Source: CAYFPS01 sp964345075 | GTDB taxonomy: Bacteria; CAIWAD01 | Direction of reading: 5' to 3' | Assembly (NCBI GenBank): GCA_964345075.1 | Contig: CAYFPS010000003.1 | Span: 124,001 to 188,000 of the forward strand | Length of the DNA stretch: 64,000 nucleotides | Part shown: positions 44,001 to 52,877 of the stretch, in pieces | Layout of the letters: every line of letters starts with the position of its first letter | Numbering within the stretch: the first letter of the stretch is position 1 | Translations under genes and position numbers: made by a program | The notes under the pieces: generated by a model | Database searches by the model: none | The model's input: only the letters and a program-made list of their open reading frames with translations | What the model was told of the DNA's origin: nothing

Positions 44001-45035
44001 ATGCGTCTGTCTGATTTCAAGTACCAGCTGCCCGAGAAGTTGATTGCCAGTGAGCCACTCAAGGATCGCGACAAGTCCCGCCTGATGGTGATGGACCGTG
44101 AAAGCGGCGAAGTGGAGCACAAGCTCTTCAAGGATATCGTCGATTACTTCGGCGAGAACGATGTGCTGGTGGTGAATGACACACGCGTGGTCAAGGCTCG
44201 CATGACTGGCTACAAGGAAAAGACCGATGCTGAAATCGAAGTCTTCCTTCTGCGCGAGCTGAATGAAAACATGTGGGAGATCATGGTCAAGCCCGCCCGC
44301 AAGGTGCGCATGGGCAATACCATTACCCTCGATGAAGGTATCACGTGTGACATCATCGATAACACCACATCCGGTGGGCGCGTGGTTCGCGTCAACTACG
44401 ATGGTGACTTTCACAAGATCATCGACAAGTACGGCAGCGTTCCCCTGCCGCCCTATATCGACCGCGCTCCGGACAAGAAGGACGAGAAGAACTATCAGAC
44501 GATCTACTCCGATCCCGATAAGGTCGGTGCCGTTGCCGCGCCGACTGCCGGCCTGCACTTCACCAAGCGCCTGCTGAGTCGTCTGGAGAAGAAGGGCATT
44601 CCGGTAGTTCCCGTCACACTGCATGTCAGTCTGGGAACCTTCCGCCCGGTGAATGTTGAAGACCTGACCCGTCACCGCATGGACAGCGAGCATTACCACG
44701 TGCCGCTGGAAACGGCCCGCACGGTCAATGAGGCCATCAAGAAAGGCGGGAAGGTCTGGGCAGTGGGCACGACCGTGGCCCGCACGCTGGAAACCGTCGC
44801 TCGCTTCAATGGCGGAATCAATCCCGACCGCGGCTGGACGGACAAGTTCATCAATCCGCCCTATGAGTTCAAGGTTGTCGACCGCCTCATCACCAATTTC
44901 CATCTGCCATCCAGCACGCTCCTGATGCTGGTTTCGGCCTTCTCGACCCGTGACAACATCATGGATGCTTACAAGAAGGCCGTCAAGGAGAAGTACCGCT
45001 TCTTCTCCTATGGTGATGCCATGCTGATCAAGTAG
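44001..45035 (+). CDS. queA: S-adenosylmethionine:tRNA ribosyltransferase-isomerase
   Basis: 344 aa. Transfers the ribosyl part of SAM to preQ1 in tRNA to make epoxyqueuosine. Typical start SDFKYQLPEKLIASEPLKDRDKSRLMV and AAPTAGLHFTKRLL, VTLHVSLGTFRPV, NFHLPSSTLLMLVSAF. It is richer in Lys/Asn and less Leu/Arg-rich than its neighbours and has no exact octamer, a hint of different ancestry but not proof. Confidence 0.96.
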   Translation: MRLSDFKYQLPEKLIASEPLKDRDKSRLMVMDRESGEVEHKLFKDIVDYFGENDVLVVNDTRVVKARMTGYKEKTDAEIEVFLLRELNENMWEIMVKPARKVRMGNTITLDEGITCDIIDNTTSGGRVVRVNYDGDFHKIIDKYGSVPLPPYIDRAPDKKDEKNYQTIYSDPDKVGAVAAPTAGLHFTKRLLSRLEKKGIPVVPVTLHVSLGTFRPVNVEDLTRHRMDSEHYHVPLETARTVNEAIKKGGKVWAVGTTVARTLETVARFNGGINPDRGWTDKFINPPYEFKVVDRLITNFHLPSSTLLMLVSAFSTRDNIMDAYKKAVKEKYRFFSYGDAMLIK

Positions 45036-46273
45036 TGCGCAGGCTGGCCGTCATTCTGACTGCCGGCGGGCGTGGCAGTCGCATGTCTTCCAGCGCGCCC
45101 AAGCAGTTCATCGAACTTGCCGGGAAGCCCGTGCTCGCCCATGCTCTGGACGCGCTCTTTTCCTGGTTGAAGGATCAGCCGGAGCTCGAGTTGGAACTTG
45201 TTCTGACCCATCCTGCGGATGCGGCAAGCGAGACCCGCGAGCTTCTTGATGGCAGTCTGATGGCCTGTCCCGCGCTGGCGGGGCGTCTGAAGACGCACTT
45301 GGCGAATGGCGGTGATACACGTCAGGACAGTGTTCGACTGGGGCTTCAATCCCTGAATTCCACTGCTGAAGCCGTCTACATTCACGATGGTGCCCGCCCC
45401 TTTGCCAGTCCGGAACTGTATCACAGGCTTCTGACAACTCTGGATTCGGACGAGAATACTCTGGCCGTCGTTCCGCTTTTGCCGGCCACTGATACACTCA
45501 AGCAACTGGATCAAGCGGGTTGTATCACCGGAACGGTGGACAGAAGCCAGGTTCGAGCGGTGCAGACACCCCAGCTACTTCGATTGCCGCAAGCGCTGGA
45601 GCTGCATGAGCGGGCAGCGGCCGATGGCTTTGTCGCTACCGATGATGCCTCGCTGGTGGAACACTATTCACCGGGAAGCCTGCTTGCCGTTGAGGGTGAT
45701 CCGGCCAATCTCAAGCTGACCACACCGCAGGATCTGTTGCTGGCAGAGGCCCTGCTTCTTCGGAAGGAACAGGCTGTGATACAGGATGACGCCTTTGGAC
45801 TGCGAGTAGGGCAGGGCTTTGACGTACACGCCTTTTGCGAAGGCCGTCCCCTGATCCTTGGTGGCATTGAGATTCCCTTTGAACGCGGCCTGGCCGGACA
45901 CAGCGATGCGGACGTGCTCCTGCACGCAATCAGCGACGCCCTGCTGGGTGCAGCCAATCTGGGTGACATCGGTCAGCACTTTCCGGACACGGATCCCGCC
46001 TGGAAGGGCGCGGACAGCTGGCAGCTCCTCAAGGCCGTGGCCGGGCTGCTTGCGGGTAAGGGCTGGCGTGTGGTCAACCTGGATGCGACCCTAATCTGTC
46101 AGCGCCCGAAGCTTGCGCCATACCGCGATGCCATGCGCGAGCGGATTTGCCAGGCTCTTGTTACACAGCCGGAACAGATCAGCCTGAAGGCCACCACCAC
46201 GGAAAAGCTGGGCTTTACCGGCCGGGAAGAAGGCATTGCCGCACAGGCAGTCGTTCTGCTTGCCCGGGCTTGA
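45035..46273 (+). CDS. ispDF: Bifunctional IspD/IspF (MEP cytidylyltransferase / MECDP synthase)
   Basis: 412 aa fusion. IspD part about 1-235 (VILTAGGRGSRMSSSAPKQFIEL with the CTP-binding loop, VYIHDGARPF). IspF part about 250-412 (RVGQGFDVHAF, LGGIEIPFERGLAGHSDADVLLHA, DIGQHFPDTDPAWKGADS, KATTTEKLGFTGREEGI). Steps 3 and 5 of the MEP isoprenoid pathway; IspE would act between. GTG 45035 overlaps the queA stop. Four exact octamers in 1.2 kb make it one of the densest genes. Confidence 0.96.
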   Translation: MRRLAVILTAGGRGSRMSSSAPKQFIELAGKPVLAHALDALFSWLKDQPELELELVLTHPADAASETRELLDGSLMACPALAGRLKTHLANGGDTRQDSVRLGLQSLNSTAEAVYIHDGARPFASPELYHRLLTTLDSDENTLAVVPLLPATDTLKQLDQAGCITGTVDRSQVRAVQTPQLLRLPQALELHERAAADGFVATDDASLVEHYSPGSLLAVEGDPANLKLTTPQDLLLAEALLLRKEQAVIQDDAFGLRVGQGFDVHAFCEGRPLILGGIEIPFERGLAGHSDADVLLHAISDALLGAANLGDIGQHFPDTDPAWKGADSWQLLKAVAGLLAGKGWRVVNLDATLICQRPKLAPYRDAMRERICQALVTQPEQISLKATTTEKLGFTGREEGIAAQAVVLLARA

Positions 46274-46330
46274 AAGCCGAATCACCCCCATGTAACAGCC
46301 GGGAATCATTCTTCACAGAAAGGCCTTGCC

Positions 46331-47560
46331 ATGAATGCCTATGAACTCCTCGCCCTGCTTGATCAGCCCGAAGAGCTGGAAGCACTGTACCGCAGGAAGC
46401 CCGCTGCCTTTCAAAAGGCGCTTCAGGAGGCCCATGAGATTCAGCCGGTGCTGCCGGTGCTTGCCGTCTGGCAGGCGCGTCTGGACTACAAGCCAGCGCC
46501 ACGAAACGGACTGGATGGCCTGAAGCGCGTTCTTCTGCTGGCGCTTGCTGGCGGCTCGCTGCTGCGCATCGCTACCCTGTTGCAGGATCCCGACTGGATC
46601 ATGCCGCGCCTGGCTCCGCTGTTGATCCTGCTTGCGCTCTCCCTCTATTTCTGGCTTGAAAAGAGGATCCAGAAACAGGGCCTTTTGCTGGGGGTCGCTG
46701 CAGGAATCTCAGCCGTCTGGGTGCTCTGGCTGCCGGGTGAAGGCGACTCCGTTTATCTGGCACTGGCCCATCTGCCACTTGTCTGGTGGTCCCTGCTTGG
46801 CCTCTCGCATGCCGGCCATGCCTGGCAGAAATCTGCCGAACGCCTCTCCTATCTGCGCTTCAATGGCGAATTGCTGATTCTGGGAAGTCTGGTCGCGCTT
46901 GGCACAGCTGTCTTCAGCGCCCTGACGATCGGGCTTTTCATGCTGCTCTTTGATCAGGCGGGCGACTGGTATGGCAACAATGTGGGTGTCTTCCTGATCG
47001 TACTGGTGCCGCTAACGGCAAGCTGGCTTTACGATCAGGTTTTTGCCCGTTCAACGGGCATTCCCACAATGCTCGTGCGGATTTTTGCCCCGCTCTTCTT
47101 CATCATGGGCAGCCTGTTTCTGCTGGCCGCGCTGATTGCAGGAAAAAGCCCTTTTCTGGATCGGGACTTTCTGATTGTGGTGAATGGGCTCTTGCTCATC
47201 GTCCTGGCCATGACGCTCCTTTCCATTGCTGAACGCGACGCAGGGGACTCTGTGCGCTGGCAGGACTGGGTTCACACCGCTTTGCTGATTTTGACCTTGC
47301 TGATCGACCTGCTGGCCCTCTCTTCCATCGCCTTTCGACTGGCATCCTGGGGCTTTACGCATAATCGTCTGGTCGTTCTGGGGATGAATCTGGTGATCCT
47401 GCCGCATCTGATTTCCCTGGCCCTGGGGCACCTGAACTTCCTGCGGGGGCGGGCAGGCATGGAGCGGATTCATGCGGCTGCCGGCGCATGGCTACCGGTT
47501 TATGCACTGTGGGCGCTACTTGTCACACTCTTCCTGCCACTGATCTTTCGCTTCGCCTGA
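46331..47560 (+). CDS. Multi-pass membrane protein, possibly DUF4153-like
   Basis: 409 aa with a soluble N-terminal part of about 60 residues and roughly ten TM helices. The last third (HNRLVVLGMNLVILPHLISLALGHLNFLRGR) resembles the DUF4153 family of unknown function. AAAGG precedes ATG 46331. No exact octamer is inside. Confidence 0.65.
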   Translation: MNAYELLALLDQPEELEALYRRKPAAFQKALQEAHEIQPVLPVLAVWQARLDYKPAPRNGLDGLKRVLLLALAGGSLLRIATLLQDPDWIMPRLAPLLILLALSLYFWLEKRIQKQGLLLGVAAGISAVWVLWLPGEGDSVYLALAHLPLVWWSLLGLSHAGHAWQKSAERLSYLRFNGELLILGSLVALGTAVFSALTIGLFMLLFDQAGDWYGNNVGVFLIVLVPLTASWLYDQVFARSTGIPTMLVRIFAPLFFIMGSLFLLAALIAGKSPFLDRDFLIVVNGLLLIVLAMTLLSIAERDAGDSVRWQDWVHTALLILTLLIDLLALSSIAFRLASWGFTHNRLVVLGMNLVILPHLISLALGHLNFLRGRAGMERIHAAAGAWLPVYALWALLVTLFLPLIFRFA

Positions 47561-47927
47561 CACGGAAAGGAATTCCGACTGAAGAGTCAGGCTGCCGTGA
47601 CAGGGCTTGTGCCTTTTTTGAAAATGGCCGGCTATTCAGGGAACATAAAAGCGACTGCAAAGCTAAACCCCGGGGCGGGCGGGGGGTGGAGTGGAGGGAA
47701 GACTTTCCGGAATTCAAAATACCGAATACAGCTTGACTATAAAGAACCAGGCGCGACAGTCGCGACTGCCGCGCCCAGAGTGCCGCGCGAAATGTGGAGG
47801 ATCTCGCGCTTCGCTTACGGCTGGCCTTGCCGCAAACATCTTATTGACCATCCCGGCCCGGATGGTTCGGCCTTCGGCTCACCTATCGGCAGCGCGCGAA
47901 AATCCTTGAATGCAGCTTTTGGAAAAA
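47561..47927. other. Noncoding block with inverted repeats
   Basis: No supported gene. Notable parts: a G-rich run near 47680-47700; an imperfect 26-base palindrome of CAGTCG/CGACTG inside GGCGCG/CGCGCC at 47750-47775; and CCATCC/GGATGG around CGGCCC at 47848-47865. Base composition from about 47745 to 47910 differs from the flanks. It could be a REP/MITE-like or degraded element. Confidence 0.5.
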
Positions 47928-48305
47928 TCAGCCCAGCTCGGGTGATTCTCTTTCAATCAGGCCGTCAATCAGGTCATAAAGCTCTTCGACATGAATCTGG
48001 CCATTCCAGCGGCCCACCTGTTTTCCACGGTAGAAGACCATGACGGTAGGTGCAGAACGGACACCAAAGTGCAGGGCACTGGAGAAATTGTGCAGCGAGT
48101 TGGCGCGCACCAGGCGCAGGCGGTCGGGATAATCTTCCCTCAGCTGATAGAGCAGACCGGACACGGTCCGACATCCGCTTCACGTATTGGTGTAGAATTC
48201 GGCGATCAGTGGCTTGCGTTCGCTGGCTACTAGTTCCTGAAGCATGCCATCATGCAGCTCTTCCGGCCGGTCAGCCAGACCAATCAGTTTCTTAAGGAAT
48301 TTCAT
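47928..48305 (-). CDS. Thioredoxin-like selenoprotein candidate (UxxC), in-frame UGA
   Basis: ATG 48305 has AAGGA at good spacing. The frame codes MKFLKKLIGLADRPEELHDG... PLIAEFYTNT, then TGA (48180-48182), then SGCRTVSGLLYQLRED and a normal thioredoxin end with SAPTVMVFYRG (cis-Pro) and a final helix, 125 residues in all. TGA is codon 42, exactly the first Cys of CxxC, giving U42-S-G-C45. The frame is unbroken otherwise, and a SECIS-like hairpin follows at once. UxxC thioredoxin-fold selenoproteins are known in bacteria. A stop-mutated pseudogene is the alternative. The downstream half alone would be read from GTG 48164. Confidence 0.8.
48151..48179 (-). promoter_or_regulatory. Candidate bacterial SECIS element
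   Basis: Immediately after the UGA: a 7-bp lower stem AGCGGAU/GUCUGCU (with G-U pairs), a bulged GU, a 5-bp upper stem CGGAC/GUCCG and loop CGU. The loop GU lies at nucleotides 16-17 after UGA, within the window described for bacterial SECIS. Folded by eye only. Confidence 0.6.
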
Positions 48306-48354
48306 TGCAGTCCTTCACACTTCCCAATTGCGGCGTCCTCTGCCGCGGCTCTGC

Positions 48355-48360
48355 TACCTT
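48355..48360 (+). promoter_or_regulatory. TACCTT -10-like box before tex
   Basis: GCTACCTTAGC, 30 bp before the tex start at 48390, in the divergent gap with the thioredoxin-like gene. Confidence 0.35.
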
Positions 48361-48389
48361 AGCACTTTCAATTCTTGCAGGGAAGGTAC

Positions 48390-50792
48390 ATGGACGAAAC
48401 AAGTGCAATTGAGCGCGAAAATCGCGCAGCCATCTTCGAGCGGATATCAACGGAGTGCGGCATTCGGATTCCGCAGGTGCAGGCAGCACTGGAGCTACTG
48501 GATACCGGTAATACAATTCCCTTTGTAACACGCTATCGCAAGGAGCAGACCGGCGGCCTGGACGAGCTGCAGTTGCGTGCGATTGAAGAGGCTGCGTCGC
48601 GCATCAGGCAGCTGGAAGAACGGCGCGAATCCATGCTGAATTCGCTGGCCGAGCGCGATTTGCTGACCGATGACATCCGCAAGGCCTTCCTTGCCTGTGA
48701 TACAATGACAGCGCTTGAGGATCTTTATCTGCCCTGGCGACCCCGGCGCAAGACCCGCGCTGGCGAGGCCCGCCGCAAAGGACTTGCCCCACTTGCCGGC
48801 ATCATCCTGAAACTGGCCAGATCCGATGCGGCCATTCACCCGGATTTTCTTGTGATACAGGATGAGCAGAACGAGTTGAAGGTGCATCCACAGGCCGAAG
48901 AGTGGCAGACCATCACAGCGCGGGATCGCGAATCCGTGCTTGAGCGGGCAGCCAGTCTGCTGTCCGGACTCTCTGCCGACGAGCAGCTGGAGGGTGCAAT
49001 TGATGTTCTGGCCGAGTGGATCAGCGAGCGCGCTGAGCTTCGTGCGCTTCTTCGCAGCCGGGCCGAAGCAAGCCTGAACCTTGCCTGCACCTTGAAGAGC
49101 GAGCACCCGGAGGCCTCGCGTTTTACGACCTATGCCGAACACAGCGAGAGTGTCGCCACCATGCCCCCGCATCGTGTGCTGGCTGTCAACCGCGGAGAAA
49201 ATCTGGGCTGCCTGAGCGTAAAGGCCAATTGGGATGAACTTGCTCTGGAAGCGGTCATGTCCAGGCAATTGAAACTCAATCGTGGTCACGCCTTTGAAGA
49301 TGAGATCGACCGTTGCCTGCATGATTGCCTGAAGCGCCTGCTGGCACCGGCACTTGAACGGGAACTGCGCGCCGAGGCAACCCGCCGCGCTGAAGAGCAC
49401 AGCCTGATCCTTTATGGCAGCAACTTGCGGCAGCTGCTCCTGCAGCCACCGCTGCCCGGCAGGGTGGTCATGGGGATCGACCCCGGCTATCGCACGGGCT
49501 GCAAGGTGGCCGTGGTTGACGGAACCGGCCGATATCTGGAAGGCGCGACGATCTACCCGCATGCGCCCAGAAACGATCAACTTGGATCACGCCAGACCCT
49601 GCTTCGGCTTGCGCAGACACACGGCGTTGAGCTTGTGGCCATCGGCAACGGAACGGCCAGCCGCGAAACGGTTGAACTGGTATCGGACTGGCTTGGCGAA
49701 AACCGCCTGAATCTGAAGTTCACGGTGGTCAGCGAGGCCGGCGCAAGCGTTTATTCCGCCAGTGACGAAGCTCGCGAAGAATTTCCCGAGCTGGATGCAA
49801 GCTTAAGGGGCAACATCTCCATTGCCCGTCGACTGCAGGATCCACTGGCTGAGCTGGTCAAGATTGATCCGCGCAGTCTGGGCGTGGGCCAGTATCAGCA
49901 TGATGTGGATCAGCGTCATCTGGGCGAAAAGCTGGACCAGATTGTGGAAAGCTGTGTGAACAGTGTAGGTGTGGATCTGAACACGGCATCGGCCAGCCTG
50001 CTCAGGCGGGTTTCCGGCATCACGCGCCGCACCTCGCGCAATATTGTATCACATCGTGAACGGATTGGTGTCTTCAAAAGTCGCCGCCAGCTGCTGGATG
50101 TCGATGGCATCGGTCCGGCGGCATTTCTGCAAAGTGCCGGATTCCTGCGTATTCGCGACGGTGAAGAAGCATTGGACAACACGGGCGTTCATCCCGAGCG
50201 TTACGATGTGCTGGCCACACTCTTCAAGGGCTTTTCCGTGAATCCCGCCGAACCGCGTGGCCTGGCCACTGCACTGCGTGAGCGCTTTCCCAACGAGGCC
50301 AGCCTTGCGGCCTTTGCTGCCGAACAGGGCCTGGGCCTGCCCACCATGAAGGACATTCTGGCCGAGTTGGAGAAGCCCGGGCGCGATCCTCGCGAAGAGC
50401 TGGATGCGCCCGTCCTGCGCGAAGCCCTGCCCGACATGAGTGATCTGCAGACCGGCATGGTGCTTGAAGGCGTTGTGCGCAACGTCACCGACTTTGGTGC
50501 CTTTGTGGATCTGGGCCTCAAGCAGGATGGTCTGGTCCATGTATCACAGATCAGCCATCAACGCGTCAATCATCCGCTGGACAAGCTGCAGGTCGGACAG
50601 AAAATCCGTGTGCAGGTGATACAGGTGGATCTTGAGCGGAGCAGGATCGGCTTGTCGATGAAAGCTCTGGAAGAAGCGCCCCGCCGAAATCGCCAGGCCC
50701 GTCCTGAACGGCGCGAAGAGCGGGCTCCTTCGCCGACAAGTATTGCTGCGCGCTTTCATCAGCGTGGCCGTGACCGGGGGAGAGGCGCGTGA
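48390..50792 (+). CDS. tex: Tex family RNA-binding transcription accessory protein
   Basis: 800 aa. Order: N-terminal Tex/HTH region (IPFVTRYRKEQTGGLDELQLR), YqgF-like domain (VVMGIDPGYRTGCKVAVVDG), HhH region (GVDLNTASASLLRRVSGI), and a C-terminal S1 domain (about 680-755, VLEGVVRNVTDFGAFVDLGLKQDGLVHVSQ). It binds nucleic acid and affects transcription and stress tolerance. AAGG precedes ATG 48390. Five exact octamers lie inside. Confidence 0.95.
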   Translation: MDETSAIERENRAAIFERISTECGIRIPQVQAALELLDTGNTIPFVTRYRKEQTGGLDELQLRAIEEAASRIRQLEERRESMLNSLAERDLLTDDIRKAFLACDTMTALEDLYLPWRPRRKTRAGEARRKGLAPLAGIILKLARSDAAIHPDFLVIQDEQNELKVHPQAEEWQTITARDRESVLERAASLLSGLSADEQLEGAIDVLAEWISERAELRALLRSRAEASLNLACTLKSEHPEASRFTTYAEHSESVATMPPHRVLAVNRGENLGCLSVKANWDELALEAVMSRQLKLNRGHAFEDEIDRCLHDCLKRLLAPALERELRAEATRRAEEHSLILYGSNLRQLLLQPPLPGRVVMGIDPGYRTGCKVAVVDGTGRYLEGATIYPHAPRNDQLGSRQTLLRLAQTHGVELVAIGNGTASRETVELVSDWLGENRLNLKFTVVSEAGASVYSASDEAREEFPELDASLRGNISIARRLQDPLAELVKIDPRSLGVGQYQHDVDQRHLGEKLDQIVESCVNSVGVDLNTASASLLRRVSGITRRTSRNIVSHRERIGVFKSRRQLLDVDGIGPAAFLQSAGFLRIRDGEEALDNTGVHPERYDVLATLFKGFSVNPAEPRGLATALRERFPNEASLAAFAAEQGLGLPTMKDILAELEKPGRDPREELDAPVLREALPDMSDLQTGMVLEGVVRNVTDFGAFVDLGLKQDGLVHVSQISHQRVNHPLDKLQVGQKIRVQVIQVDLERSRIGLSMKALEEAPRRNRQARPERREERAPSPTSIAARFHQRGRDRGRGA

Positions 50793-51571
50793 GACAGCTT
50801 GTCTTCGTTCTACTCCTGCTACTTGCTTCCTGCGCCGGTCGCCGCTTTCATGTGGAGGAAGCCAGCGAAGAGCAGCTGAGGCTGCGCATGGCCGAAAACT
50901 TTGGTGCCTTCAGCCGCATCGAACTCAGCTGGCGCGCGTCCATCAGCAGCCGCAAGCTGGGACAGGTTCCCTGCAGAATTGATCTTGACTGGACTGAGGA
51001 CAGTCTGCTGCTTGTGATACGAAGCCCTTTTGGTGGAGAGCTGGCCCGCTTGCGGGGAAGACCCGAGGGTTTTGCCGCTGCCACGGGCACTTCGCTTCCC
51101 GGCTGGCTGGAGCGCGCGGCACGGGCCATCGACAATCCTGCCGTTAACGGATTGCTTGATCGCGGGCTGGAAGCGCTGAAGGACAGAGGCAGCGAGGTCT
51201 TTCAGGTGGAACTGGCCGATCCCATGCTGGCTCCCATTCTCGATCTGGCCGGTCCGGAGCTGCCTGGTGACTGGCTGAGGCGCGGCCTGCTTTCCCGGGA
51301 GGAGTTGGGTCCATGGCTCTGGGGAGCCGTCGAACCCGATCCTTTAGCCCACTGGCAGCCCGATTCACTTTGTTTCATTCAAGGGGATTCGCGCTGGCAG
51401 CTCGAAGAACACGGTTTTGTCGCACAGGCCACGCTGAATGATTGGCAGATCGATCTGCAAGACTACCGGCGTCGTCAGAATTGCTGGCTGCCGGAAAAGC
51501 TGATCTATACGCGCGCTGACGGCGAGTACAGAATGGTCCTGCAACAGCGTTCCCTCAAGCTGGAGAAGTAG
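50789..51571 (+). CDS. Lipoprotein, DUF4292/LolB-like
   Basis: 260 aa from GTG 50789 overlapping the tex stop. Lipobox LLLLLASC. The body has the amphipathic beta pattern of LolA/LolB-fold lipoproteins (IELSWRASISSRKLGQVPCRIDLDW, LLLVIRSPFGGELARL, then QLEEHGFVAQATLNDWQI). DUF4292 proteins of FCB bacteria have this layout, but the assignment is by look only. Possibly lipid or lipoprotein handling at the outer membrane. Confidence 0.7.
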   Translation: MRQLVFVLLLLLASCAGRRFHVEEASEEQLRLRMAENFGAFSRIELSWRASISSRKLGQVPCRIDLDWTEDSLLLVIRSPFGGELARLRGRPEGFAAATGTSLPGWLERAARAIDNPAVNGLLDRGLEALKDRGSEVFQVELADPMLAPILDLAGPELPGDWLRRGLLSREELGPWLWGAVEPDPLAHWQPDSLCFIQGDSRWQLEEHGFVAQATLNDWQIDLQDYRRRQNCWLPEKLIYTRADGEYRMVLQQRSLKLEK

Positions 51572-51572
51572 C

Positions 51573-52502
51573 ATGGCTCCCACTCTTTCCCTTGTCATCC
51601 CTCTTTTCAATGAGGAACAGTCTCTGCCCGAGCTGATCGGAAAGCTGGAGGCCGTCCTGCCTGCAAGTGGCCATGAGTTTGAAGTGCTGGCCATCGACGA
51701 CGGATCGACCGATGCCTCTCTGGAAGTCCTGAAGAAGCTGCGTGCCGATCGGCCCTGGCTGCGCCTGATCGTCTTCAGGCGGAACTTTGGCAAGTCCGAC
51801 GCGCTCGAAGCTGGATTCCGCCATGCCCGCGGGCAGATCATCATCACGATGGATGCGGACCTGCAGGACGACCCACAGGAGATCCCGCGCTTTCTGAGCA
51901 TGCTGGATGAGGGCTGGGACCTGATCAGCGGCTGGAAAAAGGTGCGCCACGATCCCGCCAGCAAGCGCTGGCCATCCCGGCTATTCAACCGTGTTACAAG
52001 CATGGCCAGTGGTGTGCGCCTGCATGACTTCAACTGCGGATTCAAGTGCTACCGGCGCGAAGTTGTTGATGCCATGCGCGTCTATGGCGAGCTGCACCGC
52101 TTTCTGCCAGCCATCGCCCACATGAAGGGCTTTCGTGTTACAGAGATGACCGTCGAGCATCATGCCCGGCCCTATGGTCACAGCAAGTTTGGCGCAGGCA
52201 GGCTGCTTAGCGGCATGCTGGACTTGATCACCGTCGTCTTTACCACTCGCTACATGAAAAAGCCCCTGCACTTTTTTGGCGCGCCGGGTTTCTTCTTTGG
52301 CGCATTGGGAGCCTTGATCAATCTTTGGCTAAGCGTGCAGAAGCTCTTTTTTGGTCAGGGCCTGTCCAATCGCCCCCTGCTCTTTCTGGGCATTCTTTTG
52401 ATGATTGTCGGCCTGCAGCTGGTTTCCATCGGCCTGATCGGGGAAATGATCACCCGTGGACAGAAGGAGCCTGACTACCAGATTCGCGAAGTGCTTGACT
52501 AA
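51573..52502 (+). CDS. Glycosyltransferase family 2 (DPM1/ArnC-like)
   Basis: 309 aa. GT-A N-terminus with SLVIPLFNEEQSLPELI, DDGSTDAS, RNFGKSDALEAGFRHARG and MDADLQDDP (DxD), followed by two C-terminal TM helices as in polyprenyl-phosphate glycosyltransferases. It likely loads a sugar onto a lipid carrier. Starts one base after the lipoprotein gene. Confidence 0.92.
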   Translation: MAPTLSLVIPLFNEEQSLPELIGKLEAVLPASGHEFEVLAIDDGSTDASLEVLKKLRADRPWLRLIVFRRNFGKSDALEAGFRHARGQIIITMDADLQDDPQEIPRFLSMLDEGWDLISGWKKVRHDPASKRWPSRLFNRVTSMASGVRLHDFNCGFKCYRREVVDAMRVYGELHRFLPAIAHMKGFRVTEMTVEHHARPYGHSKFGAGRLLSGMLDLITVVFTTRYMKKPLHFFGAPGFFFGALGALINLWLSVQKLFFGQGLSNRPLLFLGILLMIVGLQLVSIGLIGEMITRGQKEPDYQIREVLD

Positions 52503-52526
52503 AAAGCCCCGACCATGGCCGGGGCT
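52501..52526 (-). terminator. Hairpin with leftward terminator character
   Basis: AGCCCCG/CGGGGCT stem with an 8-base loop. T-run only on the minus strand (AAAAA on plus), so it would stop leftward transcription although no leftward gene lies to its right. Its stem abuts the stop of the glycosyltransferase gene. Confidence 0.5.
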
Positions 52527-52877
52527 GAACGGCGCGGTAAGGGGGGGGAACCAGCGCCTGTGTGATGCAAAAAAGGAAAAGGCCGGTCAGCGACATGCAC
52601 CTCCCGGCACTTTTCCGGAACCTGAACTCAGCCTGCACCATTGCAAACCTGATGCCAATCGAATTCAACCTGATTTCCAGCACTTCCTGATCATCAGACA
52701 AGACGATTGGCAATTGCCCCGCATGATTGACAGGCTCTCTTAACTCTTCGCACATTCTGTCCTGTGGAATGAAACCCTTTTGAATCAATCGAGTACATGA
52801 AGCACCTTGAAGGCGCCCTCTGCACCCTCCTGCAGGTGGCAGTGCCGGGCGCTGATTGACACAGCTTGGAGTTCCTG
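52503..52877. other. Intergenic region upstream of the RND efflux operon
   Basis: 375 bp with no supported gene. It holds a GGGGGGGG run, a GTGATGCA octamer variant (52562), a weak sigma-54-like TGGCA...GCA arrangement at 52708-52723, and TTGACA at 52727-52732 without a good -10. Confidence 0.5.

Noticed and set aside
47597..48043. Plus-strand 148-codon frame over the noncoding block and the UGA gene
   Set aside because: No ribosome site, odd composition, and it runs antisense through the well-supported thioredoxin-like gene.
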